64,000 nucleotides of DNA from Sesamum alatum (GCA_034509735.1 JACGWO010000006.1:15564645-15628644); one strand, 5' to 3'; shown: positions 45,449 through 58,131, counted from the first letter of the stretch. Numbers and translations: made by a program. The notes: a model not told the origin generated them from the sequence alone.

Positions 45449-45449
45449 T

Positions 45450-47448
45450 TGTTAGAATAGGTGACCATGTAGCCAATCTTGGTAGGCGAATTGTAACCTA
45501 TGTCTGAACAATTTTGAGGTTTTAATAAATTGTTAATGAATAAGAAGTGATATTCATATGGCATTTACTTTGTTAGTGTTCACTTCATCTGCTTTATAAC
45601 TGTTCACTACGCAAACAAAATCCACAGACTGAAAACGCATTTCGGGGACTAGGACTACACTTGGAGGTAGGTCCATGAAATTAGTCCTGCCGAATCAATC
45701 TAGAAATCTCCAAATCAAGGAATCTCGATAGTGGGTACCGAAATTCCCTTTGAGACTTTGCACTAAGCATCTGCTGTCGTATTTCATCAACGGGTGACGA
45801 AGGTCGTATAAGCAGTGTTAGTGGTTGGCCTGCTGGGAAGCGGCTGACTGAGGTGACTCGTGGGAACCGTCTTGCGGAGGACCTTGAGTAGGGTCGGCTA
45901 GGTATAACGCGTGTTCCCGGTTCCAACGATACAGGTCAAGTCCTTTGACTTGAGGAACTGCTGAGTTTACCTGTACATCGAGATTGTATCTTAGGTATGG
46001 TGAGAGATTGCCAAGATGCACTTGAGTAGTCATAAGCCATATCTAGTGCAGCTCCGGTGTACAAAGTGACAGTAATTTTCAAGAAAGGATCTGTCTCCTG
46101 TCAAATGGTATTGACAGTTGTATCTCACAAATGCTCTGTGTCTTGTCCTAAAATCAGTGGACACAATAACTGAACAGAAGGGAAGGTTTCCCTTGCGGCG
46201 TTTAGTAAAGGACAGACCGACATTTAGGTCCAAAATGGGTATCTACATTATCCGTGCCCTAGATCCTAAGTGGTGAGACCGTAGACGGAAGGATAGATGT
46301 ACTGTAGAGCCTAAATGTTCATCCCTGTATATTCACCTAGTTTTCTAGTGCCATGGACCGTTTTCTAGATGGCCACCCATGGTAACGGGTGGATTCTAGG
46401 AATCCAATCAAGTCTAGCTGAAGGTGAACCTAAAGAGTCACACACAATCCGCACACATAAAGTATTTAATTTAGAATTAAATATTTGGAGAAATGGAATG
46501 ATTAAATTGGATTTAATCGGGTCCTTATTTTCTTGGAAAGAATTAATTCCTTTTTATTATATAAAAGGGATTAATCTAATAAATTAGATTTATTAGAAAA
46601 TTAATTAAATGGGCTTAGAAGAAATAATTATATTTAATATATTTATTTATTGCCCTTGGAATATTTAAATAAGATTTTAATATTCCATTAAATTAACTTA
46701 AAGGTTGAGATTAAAAGGGAGAGATTAATGGCTAATATTGGTTTGACCAAAGAAGCTTGATTTTGACTAGGATTTGACTAGGTCAAATCCTAGTTGTAGA
46801 GGAGCCTTCAAAGTGTAGGAGATTGAAGAGGAAAAGGATTCCTCTTCTATAAATACTCCTTAGCACACACATTGAAGAGGATGATGAATCTTGAAACACA
46901 CACACACACACACACTCGTGTGCCCTCTCCCTCTCTCGGCCGCGCCTCTCTCTCCTTCCAAGAAAAATACTTTCTTGTTCTTTTGTTTTGACAATTGAAT
47001 ACTAAGGAGGATTGATCTCATTAATCAATAACATTTGATCGATCCGTCCTCTCCAAAAATATACTTGTTCTTTCGCTAGCACGAAGATCAAGATACGTAG
47101 GCGGATTGCATGTTACGAATTAGAGGGTCTCCTATACGAAATATTGGAGCAAAACGGGGAACAACACGAGTACCGGTTAGAAGGAGAAAATGACAAATCA
47201 GTAGGTTTCCGGTTTATGTTTTTTGCTCTCTTTACTTTTTGAATCCTATGGCCTTCTATGACTTGTATGTATGTTTTAATTGTTCATGAGATACACCGAA
47301 CGCCCGGGAGTTTCAAGGGTACACCCCTTGAACGTGTTTATTTTAATATGTATTTATGCATGTTTTAAATTCTTAAAATTTAAATTATACCGCGCTTCCG
47401 CATTCGTGCTACTACCGGGACGATCCACACGCCTACCCAAGGCTTTCA
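45450..47448 (+). repeat. B2 3' LTR
   Basis: Complete, 1999 bp, TGTTAGAATAGG to GGCTTTCA, followed by the TSD GTCAC. It contains the hairpins GGATTC-TAG-GAATCC (46391-46405), arm ACTAGGATTTGA with loop CTAGG (46766-46794) and arm TCAAGGG with loop TACAC (47313-47331), a TATA box (46848-46855) and an (AC)10 run. Confidence 0.9.
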
Positions 47449-47453
47449 GTCAC

Positions 47454-49559
47454 CTCTTCCTACCATTGCTGCCTGCAAATGGTGGTTGTCTAAGAATTTT
47501 CCATGGATCTGTGATGAGATCTCGGGCCCAAAAGCTTTTGCCAAAGCCTAGTTGTTCGCCTCCAAGGCAACTACTGGTGCTAGGCACCACATCCATCCTA
47601 TGGATGCGATTTTCAATCCAAACCACTTTCCAGAAACGACATCCAAGGTCGCCATACATTCGACTTTCATAATGACATGTCATGGTGTCCTGCTTGAAAC
47701 CTTTCCAAGCCACCAAACTCACCATTAAGTCCAAATGTAGATACATATTGAGACATAATATTATTCACATGAGTCTGGAAGCTAGTATCGCTATAGCCTT
47801 CTAGAATCAACCCTCCACAAAACGTGCATTAAGAACACTTCTTTAATCCTTATTCAGGTATTAAAGATATTCTCAACAGCTGTCTACTGCCTTCTCGGCA
47901 CAAGCCCAATAACTGTTGTTATGCCCAAAGCATACACAACATCAGGCCCAATGCACGAACAACATTATCATGCTGCCTAAGGCAAAGACGTAGGGGATGT
48001 CAAACATCTAAGCTTTCTCATCAGTCTGAGTCTTGAACAGCTTAACCCTGTATATAAGAATCCAATTCCTATCATGGAGAATTGCGTGAACAACGCTCGT
48101 GTTTCAGTGTTTCCTAACATCTTAAATTCATTCCAAATGAATAAGACGTTACACACTAAACACTTGGAACAAAACTATCCTCCCACTGACCCTAAAGCCT
48201 GTTACTGATCGAGTCATACTCCGTATAAACTCGTCAAAACGAATATTCCAGCTATACAAAATTTCAAACCCAGTTTGAATTTTCATAACGGATCCAATAG
48301 CTCTAAGTCATTGATCTAAACCCGATGTCCAACATTGCTTCTCCTTGTATCTTTTTGGATGATAATCCAATTGACCGGACAGGCTCAGAAACCTATACCT
48401 CTCAAGTAACTAAGGTATTCTGGTTATCGCTAGGAGGATTGGAAATATAGTCAGTAGAACAATATTATTACAAATGATGTTTGTATTATTCTACATTAAA
48501 CCTGCACAAATCAAACACCTAGTATAATTTGTCTCCCACTAGTCCCTTGACGTATGTGGGACCATCCCATGTACTCAAGAACTTTGTAGGATGCAGGCTT
48601 GCCAAACCATATCCTATATGGCAATTAGATCATGACTATTAGAAAATGCCATGTTTCTCAACTTGGCAACCTTTCAAGTCTATGTCTAGACAGTTTAAGA
48701 TAATCCAGTGAAACCCCGATCGAACCAAGTCTAACAAGGTTCGATTTCTCTCTTATCAGAGACCGTTCAACCATGGTCCTTACAGGAAGAATTCCACTGA
48801 GTGAGAATTCTATTCTCATCAGGATATTTAAGAACTCGTAGTAAATACACGCCCCTTCGATCTAATCGAGAGGTTTAATTTTGCAATCAACTTGGTTCAC
48901 CACTCCAAGTCTAATTCCTCGACCGTATACAAGGTCCTTAGACTTGTGAACCCTCTTCTGGTGTTGTGTATTCAGTAACCTACGAATGTCTAAATGGATC
49001 CAATCCGATAGACTTTTGGCAAGCCAACTTTGTCCAACAAAGAAGCCTTACAGTCTTTCCATCTCAGAGAGGACTTGTAAGCTAGTCGACTCAAATTGTC
49101 TATCGCTAGACCCTTTGAATCTTCCAACTTCCTCGTCCTTAACTAAAGGAAAAACCATCCGCGCTTATGGATGCCAAATTTGTAAGTTTATCTTGATTAT
49201 CCATTTTAATCATTTGATTTGAGTACTCATAATCCAATTATCGGATAATATTTAAGGATAATTATGTATCCCACCTAGCAGACAAGAATAGTCATTCTTT
49301 GTCAAATAAAGCAATTTTATTGATCAAATGTATGTAATTAAAAACTGTCCAACAGTACATAAAAACATACTTCGATCATGCCAGGTTACATATTTCCTTT
49401 CAAACTGTATCCTAACATGATCACTGCTATGCTAAGCCTAACTAGTCCCTAGTCTTTGCAGCAATGGCCCTGCCATCGCTAAGCCTTAGGACCTGTCTAG
49501 GCTTTCTACTCATAACCATCTGTAAACCATTCGCAGATTATGGTTAACTGGTATCCAAT
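47454..49559 (-). pseudogene. C pol, heavily degraded
   Basis: Minus-strand similarity to Copia pol is visible in patches. These are RNase H at the left end (47454-47800), the RT/RNase H join near 47980-48060 (similar to KRMLDIPYA), the integrase C-terminus near 48530-48640, GVSERRN-like sequence near 48730, and the HHCC segment near 49000-49120. Most of RT is missing or unrecognisable, and no frame is open for long. The protease region near 49250-49560 is also broken. Confidence 0.75.
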
Positions 49560-50428
49560 ACCAAAGAGTAGAACAATAATCATGTTGGTACTCAATTTAA
49601 ATGTAACTTCATTGGAGAGGAGCTTGGGACACTCCCTCTTCCAATGTCCCTTTTCGCGGCAGTTAATGCACACATCGTTTGGAATCTATGACTTTGACTG
49701 CCGAACCCTCTTCCTCTTTCCTTTACCTCTGCCCAGCGGTGTAACAGGATCACTCGAAGTGCTAGCAGCGGCTGATGTTGTCTTAGCTTTCTTCCTCTTC
49801 CAGCGTCCGGCACCCTTGCCTTTCGCTTCTGAGTTCGAAGCCTCTTCCACTAGTACCGCCGGCGTAGATTTTTCAATCGTTGCCTCATACCGGACCAACA
49901 TATGTATCAGGTCGATAAAAATTGGTCGAAGGAGGTAGAAAGAGTCTGAAGGATCACGTCGATGTATGTTTCTTTTTCAAGATTAGCTTGGAGGTCTTTG
50001 AGCTTCTCCACAAGGGATAGCATCACCACTCCATGCTATTGTACAGATGACCCTTCTGTCATCTGAGCTCCGAAGAATGCCTTCGTTGCAGCGTATCTAA
50101 CTTTTCGGTCCAAGACCGCATAGATATCTTGCGAACGAAGCATAATCGAGCCAACATCATCTAGCCTACCGTACTGCTTCTGGATCTCGTTAGTCATCGA
50201 GGCCAGTACGATGCTTCAGACCTGTCGGTGGTTAACATGCATCTTCTCGAACACCAAGCATTCTTGAGGCATTAACCAATCCGGCAAGGCCTGAGGAAGA
50301 TCCTTATCCAGAATGTAAGTTTGGTTCTCGAACTCTAAGACTATCTTAAGATTTCGCAGCCAATCGTTGTAGTTTGTTCCATTAAAATTATAAGCCTCTA
50401 GTATTGGCGTTAGTGGATTCTTAGACAT
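49560..50428 (-). pseudogene. C gag, broken
   Basis: The start MSKNPLTPILE at 50428 matches A1 gag. The core DWLRNLKIVLEFENQ is followed by a stop after HRQV (50216). Further pieces show KLKDLQ, YIDVILQ, the basic region (GRWKRKKAKT) and an intact CCHC knuckle on the minus strand near 49680-49640. A copy of its 3' half is at 32677-33443. Confidence 0.83.
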
Positions 50429-52397
50429 ATACATTCAAAATGTAAACAGAAAAACGTTAAGTAGATTATAGTAATATTATGTTCAAGTTAAGACTTGGTC
50501 TTTAGTCATTAACCCCTCCCACTATTTCTGTGAAAGCCCATCACTCTCAAATGGTGTTCCGGAAAACCATTTCCTAGTGGGCTTGAGGTCCACAAATGCA
50601 ATTTTCTGTGCCCCGCTTTTACGATTCACACGGAAAACGTTTTGTGGGAGGTAACCTATACCATTCTCATCCAATGAGATCCCCAAGTTATTTTGCCTCA
50701 CCCCTTCACATGATCCCGAGGACTCCAAGCGAATCATGTTAGTCAAGGTTAGGCCCGACCCATCAACCAAATGAATATCTCAACTATCGCCCCCACCACT
50801 CGTGAGACAGGAAAATAGGAGCATATTCCTTTGTTCATAACAATAGCGCAACTTTCTTCCATTCCAAACGTGCCATGAATCGTGAGACCACGAATAGGTG
50901 AAAGTAGCTTCCTCACTATATTGCTATGGATGGAAGACTTGGATTTAAATCAAACTATTTGACTTTTTAATCTATTAATGGGCCTAATATTTACTTGGAC
51001 CATCCAAGTGAGAATTAAGTTTATTAGCGACTGAGATGTCATCATTAAGAAAGTTTTGCATGCTCGAGTTTGAACATTGAATAAAAGGATGCATTCCAAA
51101 CACATCATACATCAAATATTAAAACATACACCACATGCAAAAAAATAAGCCTAGCATGTCCCTGTTGGATGATCACAAGCCCAATCCTATGTGATCCACT
51201 GAGCTCGTAGTGGATCTATGGTCAATTTAGGGTAGCCTAAACTATTACAAAATTATAACCCATTATTATTCTAATGGGCCTACCAACACCTCTTCGTTCT
51301 TTTGGACTCTCCATCATGGGCTCCGTCCAACGGGCCTCTTCTTGGTCCTCCATCGCCATAGAAGTGCTTCCTTACAATTTATTACAAAAATAAATAAAAC
51401 CTCACTCCTAACTACACTCATTACAACTTAAATAAGAAACCCCCATCATAAGTTGAGGGGAGTACAAAAGGAGGGAGAAAGCAAGCCTTATTATTCCAAG
51501 GCTAAAAACGAGAGAGAGAAAGAGAATAATAAAATAAAGAGGCACGCAGGCCTCACCCAACAAAAATTAAACCATACATAAGGGCCATGGGCTTTGTGAT
51601 CATTCCCATCGTTTATCCAATAAACAATTAATACACATTTATATCAAATATAAATATGCCCAACAAATAAATACATCCAATGCATTTATAAAAACTGATA
51701 TCCAATATCATAAACAACAACATAATTATAAAAAAAATATATATATTAATAATGCAATTAAAAATGGATATCAGGTATCATACATCCAATGTACCAAAAA
51801 TATATTTTTTTTGTTTGGAAACCATTTTAAAATTAATCTAAGGCACAATTTAATTTTAGAAAAATCCAATTTAACCGAAATTAAAATTAGCCAAAATTAA
51901 TTATTTCAGAAAATATGCAGAAATGTGAAAAATCCAATTTTTCGGGAAAACGGCCCAGCCGTTGGAAACCGGCCGGCCGGCCGGCAGCATTGCCAGCCGC
52001 GCGCTCGCGCACGCGCAGACTCCCCTGTTTGCGCGCCGCGCGCGCGCGCCCGGCCATCTCTGCGCGGGCACTGGCGCACGTTGCCGGCCAACGCCAGCAC
52101 GCGCGCGCGCTGGTACTGTGCGGCCGACATCTGTTGCCGGCTGCACTATTTTGAACCCAATATTTTTTTTTTTAAATTTCTACATTAAAACTGAAACTAA
52201 AACATGCATTTACAGAAAATCCAATTTTTAAAAGATGCATGGATATCCATAATTAAAAGCAAAATTAACACATATTTTTCTAAACACATAATCATGCTCA
52301 AAAACCGTAAAACATGCTTTCCAAAAGCAAATTAAACATGTTGAACAGGCTCATCACATAAAAACATGTTGTTCCTAAAGCCACAACACCGAACCGG
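50429..52397 (-). other. C long leader
   Basis: About 1.97 kb with the same plan as in A and B: a degenerate TATA-like site (reverse, near 50520), two GTCTCA-type motifs (50799-50815 and about 50878-50895), the conserved hairpin at 51194-51215, and a GC-rich island at 51945-52150 next to a T-run. No conserved protein. Confidence 0.78.
51194..51215 (-). ncRNA. Conserved leader hairpin (C)
   Basis: On the minus strand, arm ATCCACT and its perfect complement AGTGGAT enclose ACGAGCTC. The arm end GGAT, against GGGT in A and B, keeps pairing through matching changes. Confidence 0.6.
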
Positions 52398-52409
52398 GCT
52401 CTGATACGA
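52398..52409 (-). other. C primer-binding site (one mismatch)
   Basis: GCTCTGATACGA on the plus strand is the reverse of TCGTATCAGAGC, one change from the initiator tRNA-Met complement. It is one base from the LTR edge at 52411. Confidence 0.9.
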
Positions 52410-52410
52410 C

Positions 52411-54245
52411 TGAAAGAATAGGTACAGCCCGGGAACGAGGCAGAAGCGTAAAATAGACGAAATTAAAAATGATTTCGAAGGGGTGTTCCCTTTGAATTCC
52501 CGGGCGTTCGGTGTATACAAAAGCATCATAACATACAGAAAAAAAAAATGCTTGAACATGTGGCTAGAGGAGGAAACAAAAAGGTACAATAATTTAAATA
52601 GAAACATACCTTTTTTCTTTTCACATGTACAACGGCAACAAGCTTTGATTCTCTTTTCATTCCTTTTTCGTTCATCTTTGGATTCAAATTAGAACCCCTC
52701 TAATTTGTCCACACCACAGCAATGAAAGTAAATCTACATCTACTACTAGGTAAAAGCTAGATCAAGGAAGAAATGAAAAAAGTATTACACTATTGATTAG
52801 TGTATACGTATTTCTCATGTTCTCATCTTGAATCCAATTCAAAGAGAACTCAAAAGAAGGAGAAAAATGTAGAAAATTTCGTGGCTTGTGTGCTAGAGAG
52901 TGCAAGTTAGGGAGTTTAAAAGTGTATACATGTGTTGTGTAGTTGTAGGTAGTTTCCAAAACCACCTACACACTAATGCACAACTTGTGCTCAATCTTCA
53001 ACCATGTTAGCACAATATGTGGACCACCTAGCCATCATGGCAAGCGACATCATTGCTTACATGGAGGACTTTCAACTCCTCTTAAACTTGCATAAAACCT
53101 TTGAGCTTTGATTTCAAGTCATGGACTGGTTTTGACCGGTCTTGATTTAATCCAATAAAATCAAGTGATCCATGGATTTCAAATTAATCCAAAAATTTTA
53201 AACCTTATTGAAATTCAAAAGTTTATTTAATCCAATTAAATAAACATAAGCTCAAAACACTAATTAATTGATTCAATCAATTAATTAAATAAAACACAAT
53301 AAATTAATCCAATTAATTTCAAGGTATTAAGCCCAAAATTAATTAATCCAATTAATTAATTCTTGGGCCATACATCCAATGGATTTTCCCAATAAATGAT
53401 CCAAATCATTTATATTCTCCTTGAATTAATTTAATCCAATTAAATTAATTCACTTTTTCCAGAATGATTCCAAATTAATTCCACTACTTCCATAGTGATT
53501 TGTGTGTGACTCTTTAGGTTCACCCTCAGCTAGACTTGGGCTTGTGTCCAACACAATTGATTAATTAAATCCAATTTAATTAATTATTTCTGATTAACCA
53601 TTAATCAGAAATGCCCGTTACCATGGGTGGCTGTCTAGCAACGGTCCATGACACTAGAGACTAGGTGAATGTTGGTGTGAACATTTAGGCTCTGAATTCC
53701 ATACAGGTACAGTCTTTCTGTCAACCATCTCCCGGCCTTAGTCTAGGGCATGGAATTGGGTGTCGATTCCCATCCTGGACTAGGCAACTATGCTACAAAC
53801 TTGAGACGCGTTTACTCTGATCGACCTAGGGAACCATTCCCTACTCGACCAATCGCTACGGCCGTAGACTTAATGAGTCGAAATCATCTCAGAGCGCATA
53901 GGAGCATAGTTGTCCAATACTGACAGGGGACAAATTCTCTGTTGGAATCCACCGTCCTCACTATATACTCCGACTACACTGGACAAGGCTTATAATGAAC
54001 ATATCGAAGACACGGTCACCTCTAGCCAGATCCAAGATACAGCCTTATATGCATGCGGCTGCCATAATTCCTCAAGTTCGAGGACTAATCCCGTACTATC
54101 GGAATCGGGAATTTCAGTCATACCGACCAAGCCTCCAAGGCTTCCATATGACGATTCCCACGACTCAGTTCAGTCAATCGACTATCTTGCTAACTAATCC
54201 ACTAAAATTGCATTGACGACCTATGTCTAGCACCGATGAAACTCG
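52411..54245 (-). repeat. C 5' LTR, part 1
   Basis: It starts TGAAAGAATAGG and aligns with the 3' LTR (1100-2619 plus 12492 onward). It shows the A1 target site undisturbed. It is interrupted by B3 after ACTCG (54241-54245). Confidence 0.88.
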
Positions 54246-54257
54246 TGTTAGAATAGG

Positions 54258-55293
54258 TTGTCTCCAAGCAACAGTCAAAGGCATATGACATATGTATCAA
54301 CTGCCGTGAGAAAGGGCATTGGAAGAGAGAGTGCCCCAAACTCTTCTCGAACCAAGGTATATATGTGATTGAGGTTAATATGGTCACTAGTTCTGCCTCT
54401 TGGTATTAGATACCGGCTGTGGAGCTCACATTTGCAATGACTTGCAGGGGTTGAAAAGAAGCAGAAAACTGGGTAGCGGGGACATGATCCTGAAGCTTGG
54501 GAATGGCAAGGCCATCTCGGCAGAAGGAGTAGGATCCGGCACTCTAGTGATAAGTGATAGTATTAGCATAGATTTAGAGCAAGTTTATTTTGTACCCAGT
54601 ATGATTAAAAACATCATTTCCATTCTATTGTTGGACAATAGTGGTTATGAGTTTAGAATCAATAAAAATTGCTTTTATTTGATGAGGTGTGGAATTGCTC
54701 ATCTACTTGGTACATTGCATAACGGACTCTATATCTTACAACAAACGAATTTCGTCCTCAATGCACAACACAAACGAAAATTAGATAATAACGGGAACGC
54801 ACGTCTGTGGCACGCTAGGCTAGGTCACATATCCCAAGATAGGATGAAAAGGTTGGTAGACTCAAAGAACCTAGAGGTTGGGGACTTGAGCGATCTACCA
54901 ACTTGTGAGTCCTGTCTAAGAGGGAAAATGACCAAGAAGCCCTTTGTAGGACAAAGCAGGCTTGCCACAGGTCTGTTGGACTTGGTCCATACAGACGTAT
55001 ATGGACCACTAAGGACGCAAGCCCGAGGTGGGTTCTCCTACTTCATAACCTTCACCGATGATTATTCACGGTATGGTTATGTTTACCTGATGAGGTACGA
55101 GTCTGAAGCTCTTGAGAGGTTTAAAGAATTCAGACTTGAAGTGGAGAACCAAACCAACTGCAAAATTAAAATCCTACGGTCGGACCGAGGCGGTGAATAC
55201 CTTAGTACGGAGTTCCTAGATTATCTAAAAGAACATGGTATAATAGGTGACCATGTAAGCCAATTTTGGCAGGAATATGTAACCTATGTCTAG
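54258..55293 (+). pseudogene. B3 gag knuckle, protease and integrase fragment running into the LTR
   Basis: It begins at the CCHC knuckle (CINCREKGHWKREC). A one-base loss near 54402 shifts the frame before the protease motif (VLDTGCGAHICND). A 297-codon open frame (54400-55293) then covers the protease tail, HHCC segment (WHARLGH, CESCLRGK) and integrase start (HTDVYGP, FTDDYSRYG, SDRGGEY). After LKEHGI it reads into the 3' LTR, adding ~16 foreign residues. The integrase Glu region is missing. Confidence 0.85.
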
Positions 55294-57239
55294 ACAATTC
55301 TTTGGTATTTGATAAAACATTTATGAATAAAGCAGTGAAAATTCATATGGCAATACTTTATTTACGTTCACTTATCTGCATTTACATTTCTGTTCACTAC
55401 GCAAACAAAGCCCACGGACTGAGAAACGATTTCGGGGACTGGGACTACACTTGGAGGTAGGTCCATGAGATCAGTCTTATCGAATCAGTCCGGAAATCTC
55501 CAAGTCAGGGAATCCCGAAAATGGGTATCGGGATTCCGTTTGAGACTTGGACTAAGCACCTGCTGTCGTATTTCATCGACGGGTGACGAAGGTCGTCTAA
55601 GCAGTGTTAGTGGGTCAGCATGCTAGGAAGCAGCTGACTGAGGTGACTCGCGGGAACCGTCTTACGGAGGACCTTGAGTATGGTCAGCAAGGTATGACGT
55701 GTATTCCCGGTTCCAACAGTACAGGCCAAGTCCTTTGACTTGAGGAACTGCTGAGTTTACCTGTGCATCAGGTCTATATCTTAGATATGGTGAGAGATTG
55801 CCAAAATACTCTTGAGTAGTCATAAGCCATGTCTAGTGCAGCTCGGGTGTACAAAGTGACAGTAGTTTCCAAGAAAGGATCTGTCTCCTGTCAAAAGGTA
55901 TTGACAGTTGAGTCTCATGTATGCTCTGTGTCTTGTCCCTGAAATTTGTGGCCACAGTAACTGAACAGAAGAGAAAGGTTTCCCTTGCGGCGTTTAGTAA
56001 GGACAGACCGACACTTAGGTCCAAAATGGGGTACCTGCATTTTCCGTGCCCTAGACCCTAAGTGATGAGACCGAAGATAGAAGGACAAGTGTACTGTTAG
56101 AGCCTAAATGTTCATCCCCGAATATTTCACCTAGTCTCTAGTGCCATGGACCGTTGCTAGATGGCCACTCATGGTAACAGGCGGATTCTAGGAATCCGAC
56201 CAAGTCTAGCTGAATGGTGAACCTAAAAGAGTCACACACTATCCACACACACACTTAGTATTTAATTTGGAATTAAATATTGGAGTAAAGGAATGATAAA
56301 TTAGATTTAATCGGGTCCTATATTTTCTTGGAGAAATTAATTCCTTCTATTTGATAAAGGGAATTAAATTAATAAATAGGATTTATTAAAGGGTTGATTT
56401 AATGGGCTTAGAATAAATAATAATATTTATTTATTATATTTACATTTATTCTTTTAGCCTTTTGGAATATTTAATGGGATTTAAATATTCCATTAAATTA
56501 AAATCAACGGTTGAGATGGAAAGGGGAGATGGAAGGCTAGGATTCGTTTGACTAGGTCAAACACTAGTTTGACTAGGACTTTGACTAGGTCAAAATCCTA
56601 GTCAAATTAGAGTTCTTAGAGTTGGAGTTTAAAGAGGATTAAACTCCTCCTCTATATAAAACCTCTAGCTTCCAACAATTGAAGGATGATGATTCTTGAA
56701 AACACACACAACACACACTCTCCCCTTCTCCTTACCTCTCGTCCGCCCCTCTCTCTTTCTCCAACAAGAAAATATTTTTCTTAGTTCTTTTGTTCTTGGA
56801 ACATTAGAACTTAGATGAATCAATGCCGTTAATTGATAACGTGTTGTTGATTCATCCACTCCAAATATATATACACTTGTTCGTTGCTAGCACGACGTGC
56901 AAGATACGTGGGTGGATCGTGTGTCACGATTTGGAGGGTCTCAAGAACGAGATCTCGGTGCAAAACGGGGAACAACGCGAGTAGCCGTTGAAGACGAAAA
57001 CGACAATGGGTAGGTCTCGTTTTACTTTTTCGTCCCTCTTTAATTTTCAACTCTATGGCCTCCGTGATTTCTTTACATGCTTTATAATCATGAGATACAC
57101 TGAACGCCCGGGAACCTCAAGGGTACACCCCTTGAGCGTGTTCTTTTAAATTAAAAGCATGCTTTATTTTTTTGTATGTTTATTTTTATCGCGCTTTCGC
57201 ATTCGCGCAATTCCCGGGACGATCCACCGATTTCTTTCA
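55241..57239 (+). repeat. B3 3' LTR
   Basis: From AATAGGTGACC to TTTCTTTCA. It is more similar to the B4 LTR than to B2 in several places (for example CCAATTTTGGCAGG near the start), suggesting subfamilies of B. It contains a CTATATAAA box near 56652. Confidence 0.82.
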
Positions 57240-57244
57240 ACTCG

Positions 57245-57587
57245 GCACTCACCCAGTGAATGCAATACTTAGTGCAAGTCTCTATAGGGCACTCGAGGCC
57301 CAGTCTCGAGGTCCTCGACTTGGAACGTTTCAGACCGACCCTCAAGGAGTTGGTTTCATAGCCACCAACCTATGCGCAGCTCAACTCAATGGGTTTAACC
57401 AATCAGTCTATGGGCATTTGTTGTGACATTGAAATACCATTCAATGTAAGCAGTAAGCACAACAAACACATTTTTGTCAGTAATGAACACTTACTTTATC
57501 CATCAGTATAATATTACTTTGATAAAGATCAACGAATAGTTTCCAGAACAGCCAATCTAATTGACTTTCTGGTCACCTATTCTAACA
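57245..57587 (-). repeat. C 5' LTR, part 2
   Basis: It resumes after B3 and ends ...CACCTATTCTAACA. CGCTC (57588-57592) follows, the right TSD of C. Confidence 0.87.
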
Positions 57588-57592
57588 CGCTC

Positions 57593-57726
57593 GACGGCGG
57601 CTTGTCCAGGACGTAGTCTTGGTTCTCATAACCGAGGACAATCCTCAGGTTTCTTAACCAGTCCGAATAGTTTGTTCCGTTGAATTTATTAGTCTCAAGT
57701 ACCATGGTCAAAGGATTCTTAGACAT
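57593..57726 (-). pseudogene. A0 gag, N-terminal part
   Basis: The ATG at 57726 opens MSKNPLTMVLETNKFNG and DWLRNLRIVLGYENQ on the minus strand, as in A1. It stops at the C insertion. The next part is at 1099-687. Confidence 0.88.
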
Positions 57727-58131
57727 ATCTATATTTATTAAAATGTAAAGTAGAAATCAGTAAATGATGATAATATTACTATTCAAGTTGAAGATATGGT
57801 CTTTTAGTCTTTAACCCTCCCACTATTTATACGAGAATCCACCACTCTCAAGTTGAGTTTCGAAAAACCATTTCCTAGTGGGCTCAGGATCCATAAGCGT
57901 GATCTTCGTGCCCCGCTTTTACGATTCACATTAAGAAAACCTCATGGGAGATATCCAATATCATTCTCATCCAATGAGATTCCCAAGATATTTTGTCTCA
58001 CCTATTCCCATGGTTCCGAGGACTCCAAGCGAACCATGTTACTCAGTGTTGGGCCCGACCCATCAACCAAATCATGCCTCAACTGTCACCCTCCACAACT
58101 CGTGAGACAGGAAAACACCGAGTGTAATCTC
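57727..58131 (-). other. A0 leader, gag-proximal part
   Basis: It contains the internal TATA box in reverse (TATTTATA near 57826-57833) and the CACTAGG/CCCGCTTTTACGATTCAC block kept in all families. It is cut at ATCTC (58127-58131) by a solo LTR. Confidence 0.8.

Larger units (their letters stand above)
13280..47448 (+). mobile_element. B2: B-family Copia element, full span with insertions
   Basis: B2 is inserted in C pol with TSD GTCAC (13275-13279 and 47449-47453). The 5' LTR is 13280-14101 plus 38240-39305, the internal region is 39306-45449, and the 3' LTR is 45450-47448. About 24 kb of later material opens the 5' LTR. Against the 3' LTR, 125 bp (equivalent to 46270-46394) are missing between the two halves. 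Its first base pair is TA rather than TG. Confidence 0.8.
54246..57239 (+). mobile_element. B3: internally deleted B-family element
   Basis: A perfect TSD, ACTCG (54241-54245 and 57240-57244), brackets an element of only ~3.0 kb. It consists of 12 bp of 5' LTR (TGTTAGAATAGG), then gag knuckle to integrase (54258-55240), then a 3' LTR (55241-57239) lacking about its first eight bases. The primer-binding site, leader, most of gag, part of integrase, RT, RNase H and polypurine tract are gone. Confidence 0.88.
1100..57587 (-). mobile_element. C-family Copia retrotransposon, full span with nested insertions
   Basis: This is a reverse-strand LTR element. Its 3' LTR is 1100-2619 plus 12492-13145. 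The internal region is 13146-13279 plus 47454-52410, and the 5' LTR is 52411-54245 plus 57245-57587. The flanking CGCTC at 1095-1099 and 57588-57592 is a perfect 5-bp TSD within A0 gag. The two reassembled LTRs have nearly the same length (about 2174 and 2178 bp). Three elements have inserted into it: A1, B2 and B3. Its own pol is largely degraded. Confidence 0.85.

Noticed and set aside
46030..46233. Repeated reading frame with the segment PSVQLLWLQIFRDKTQS in B LTRs (13873-14055, 37388-37654, 46030-46233, 55833-56024)
   Set aside because: It follows the LTR copies, has shifts between them and changes like non-coding sequence.
54246..54260. B3 5' joint as a splice product (AG before GTTGTC)
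   Set aside because: The bases fit a splice junction, but reverse transcription would have rebuilt a full 5' LTR. A deletion after insertion explains the stub and the perfect TSD better.
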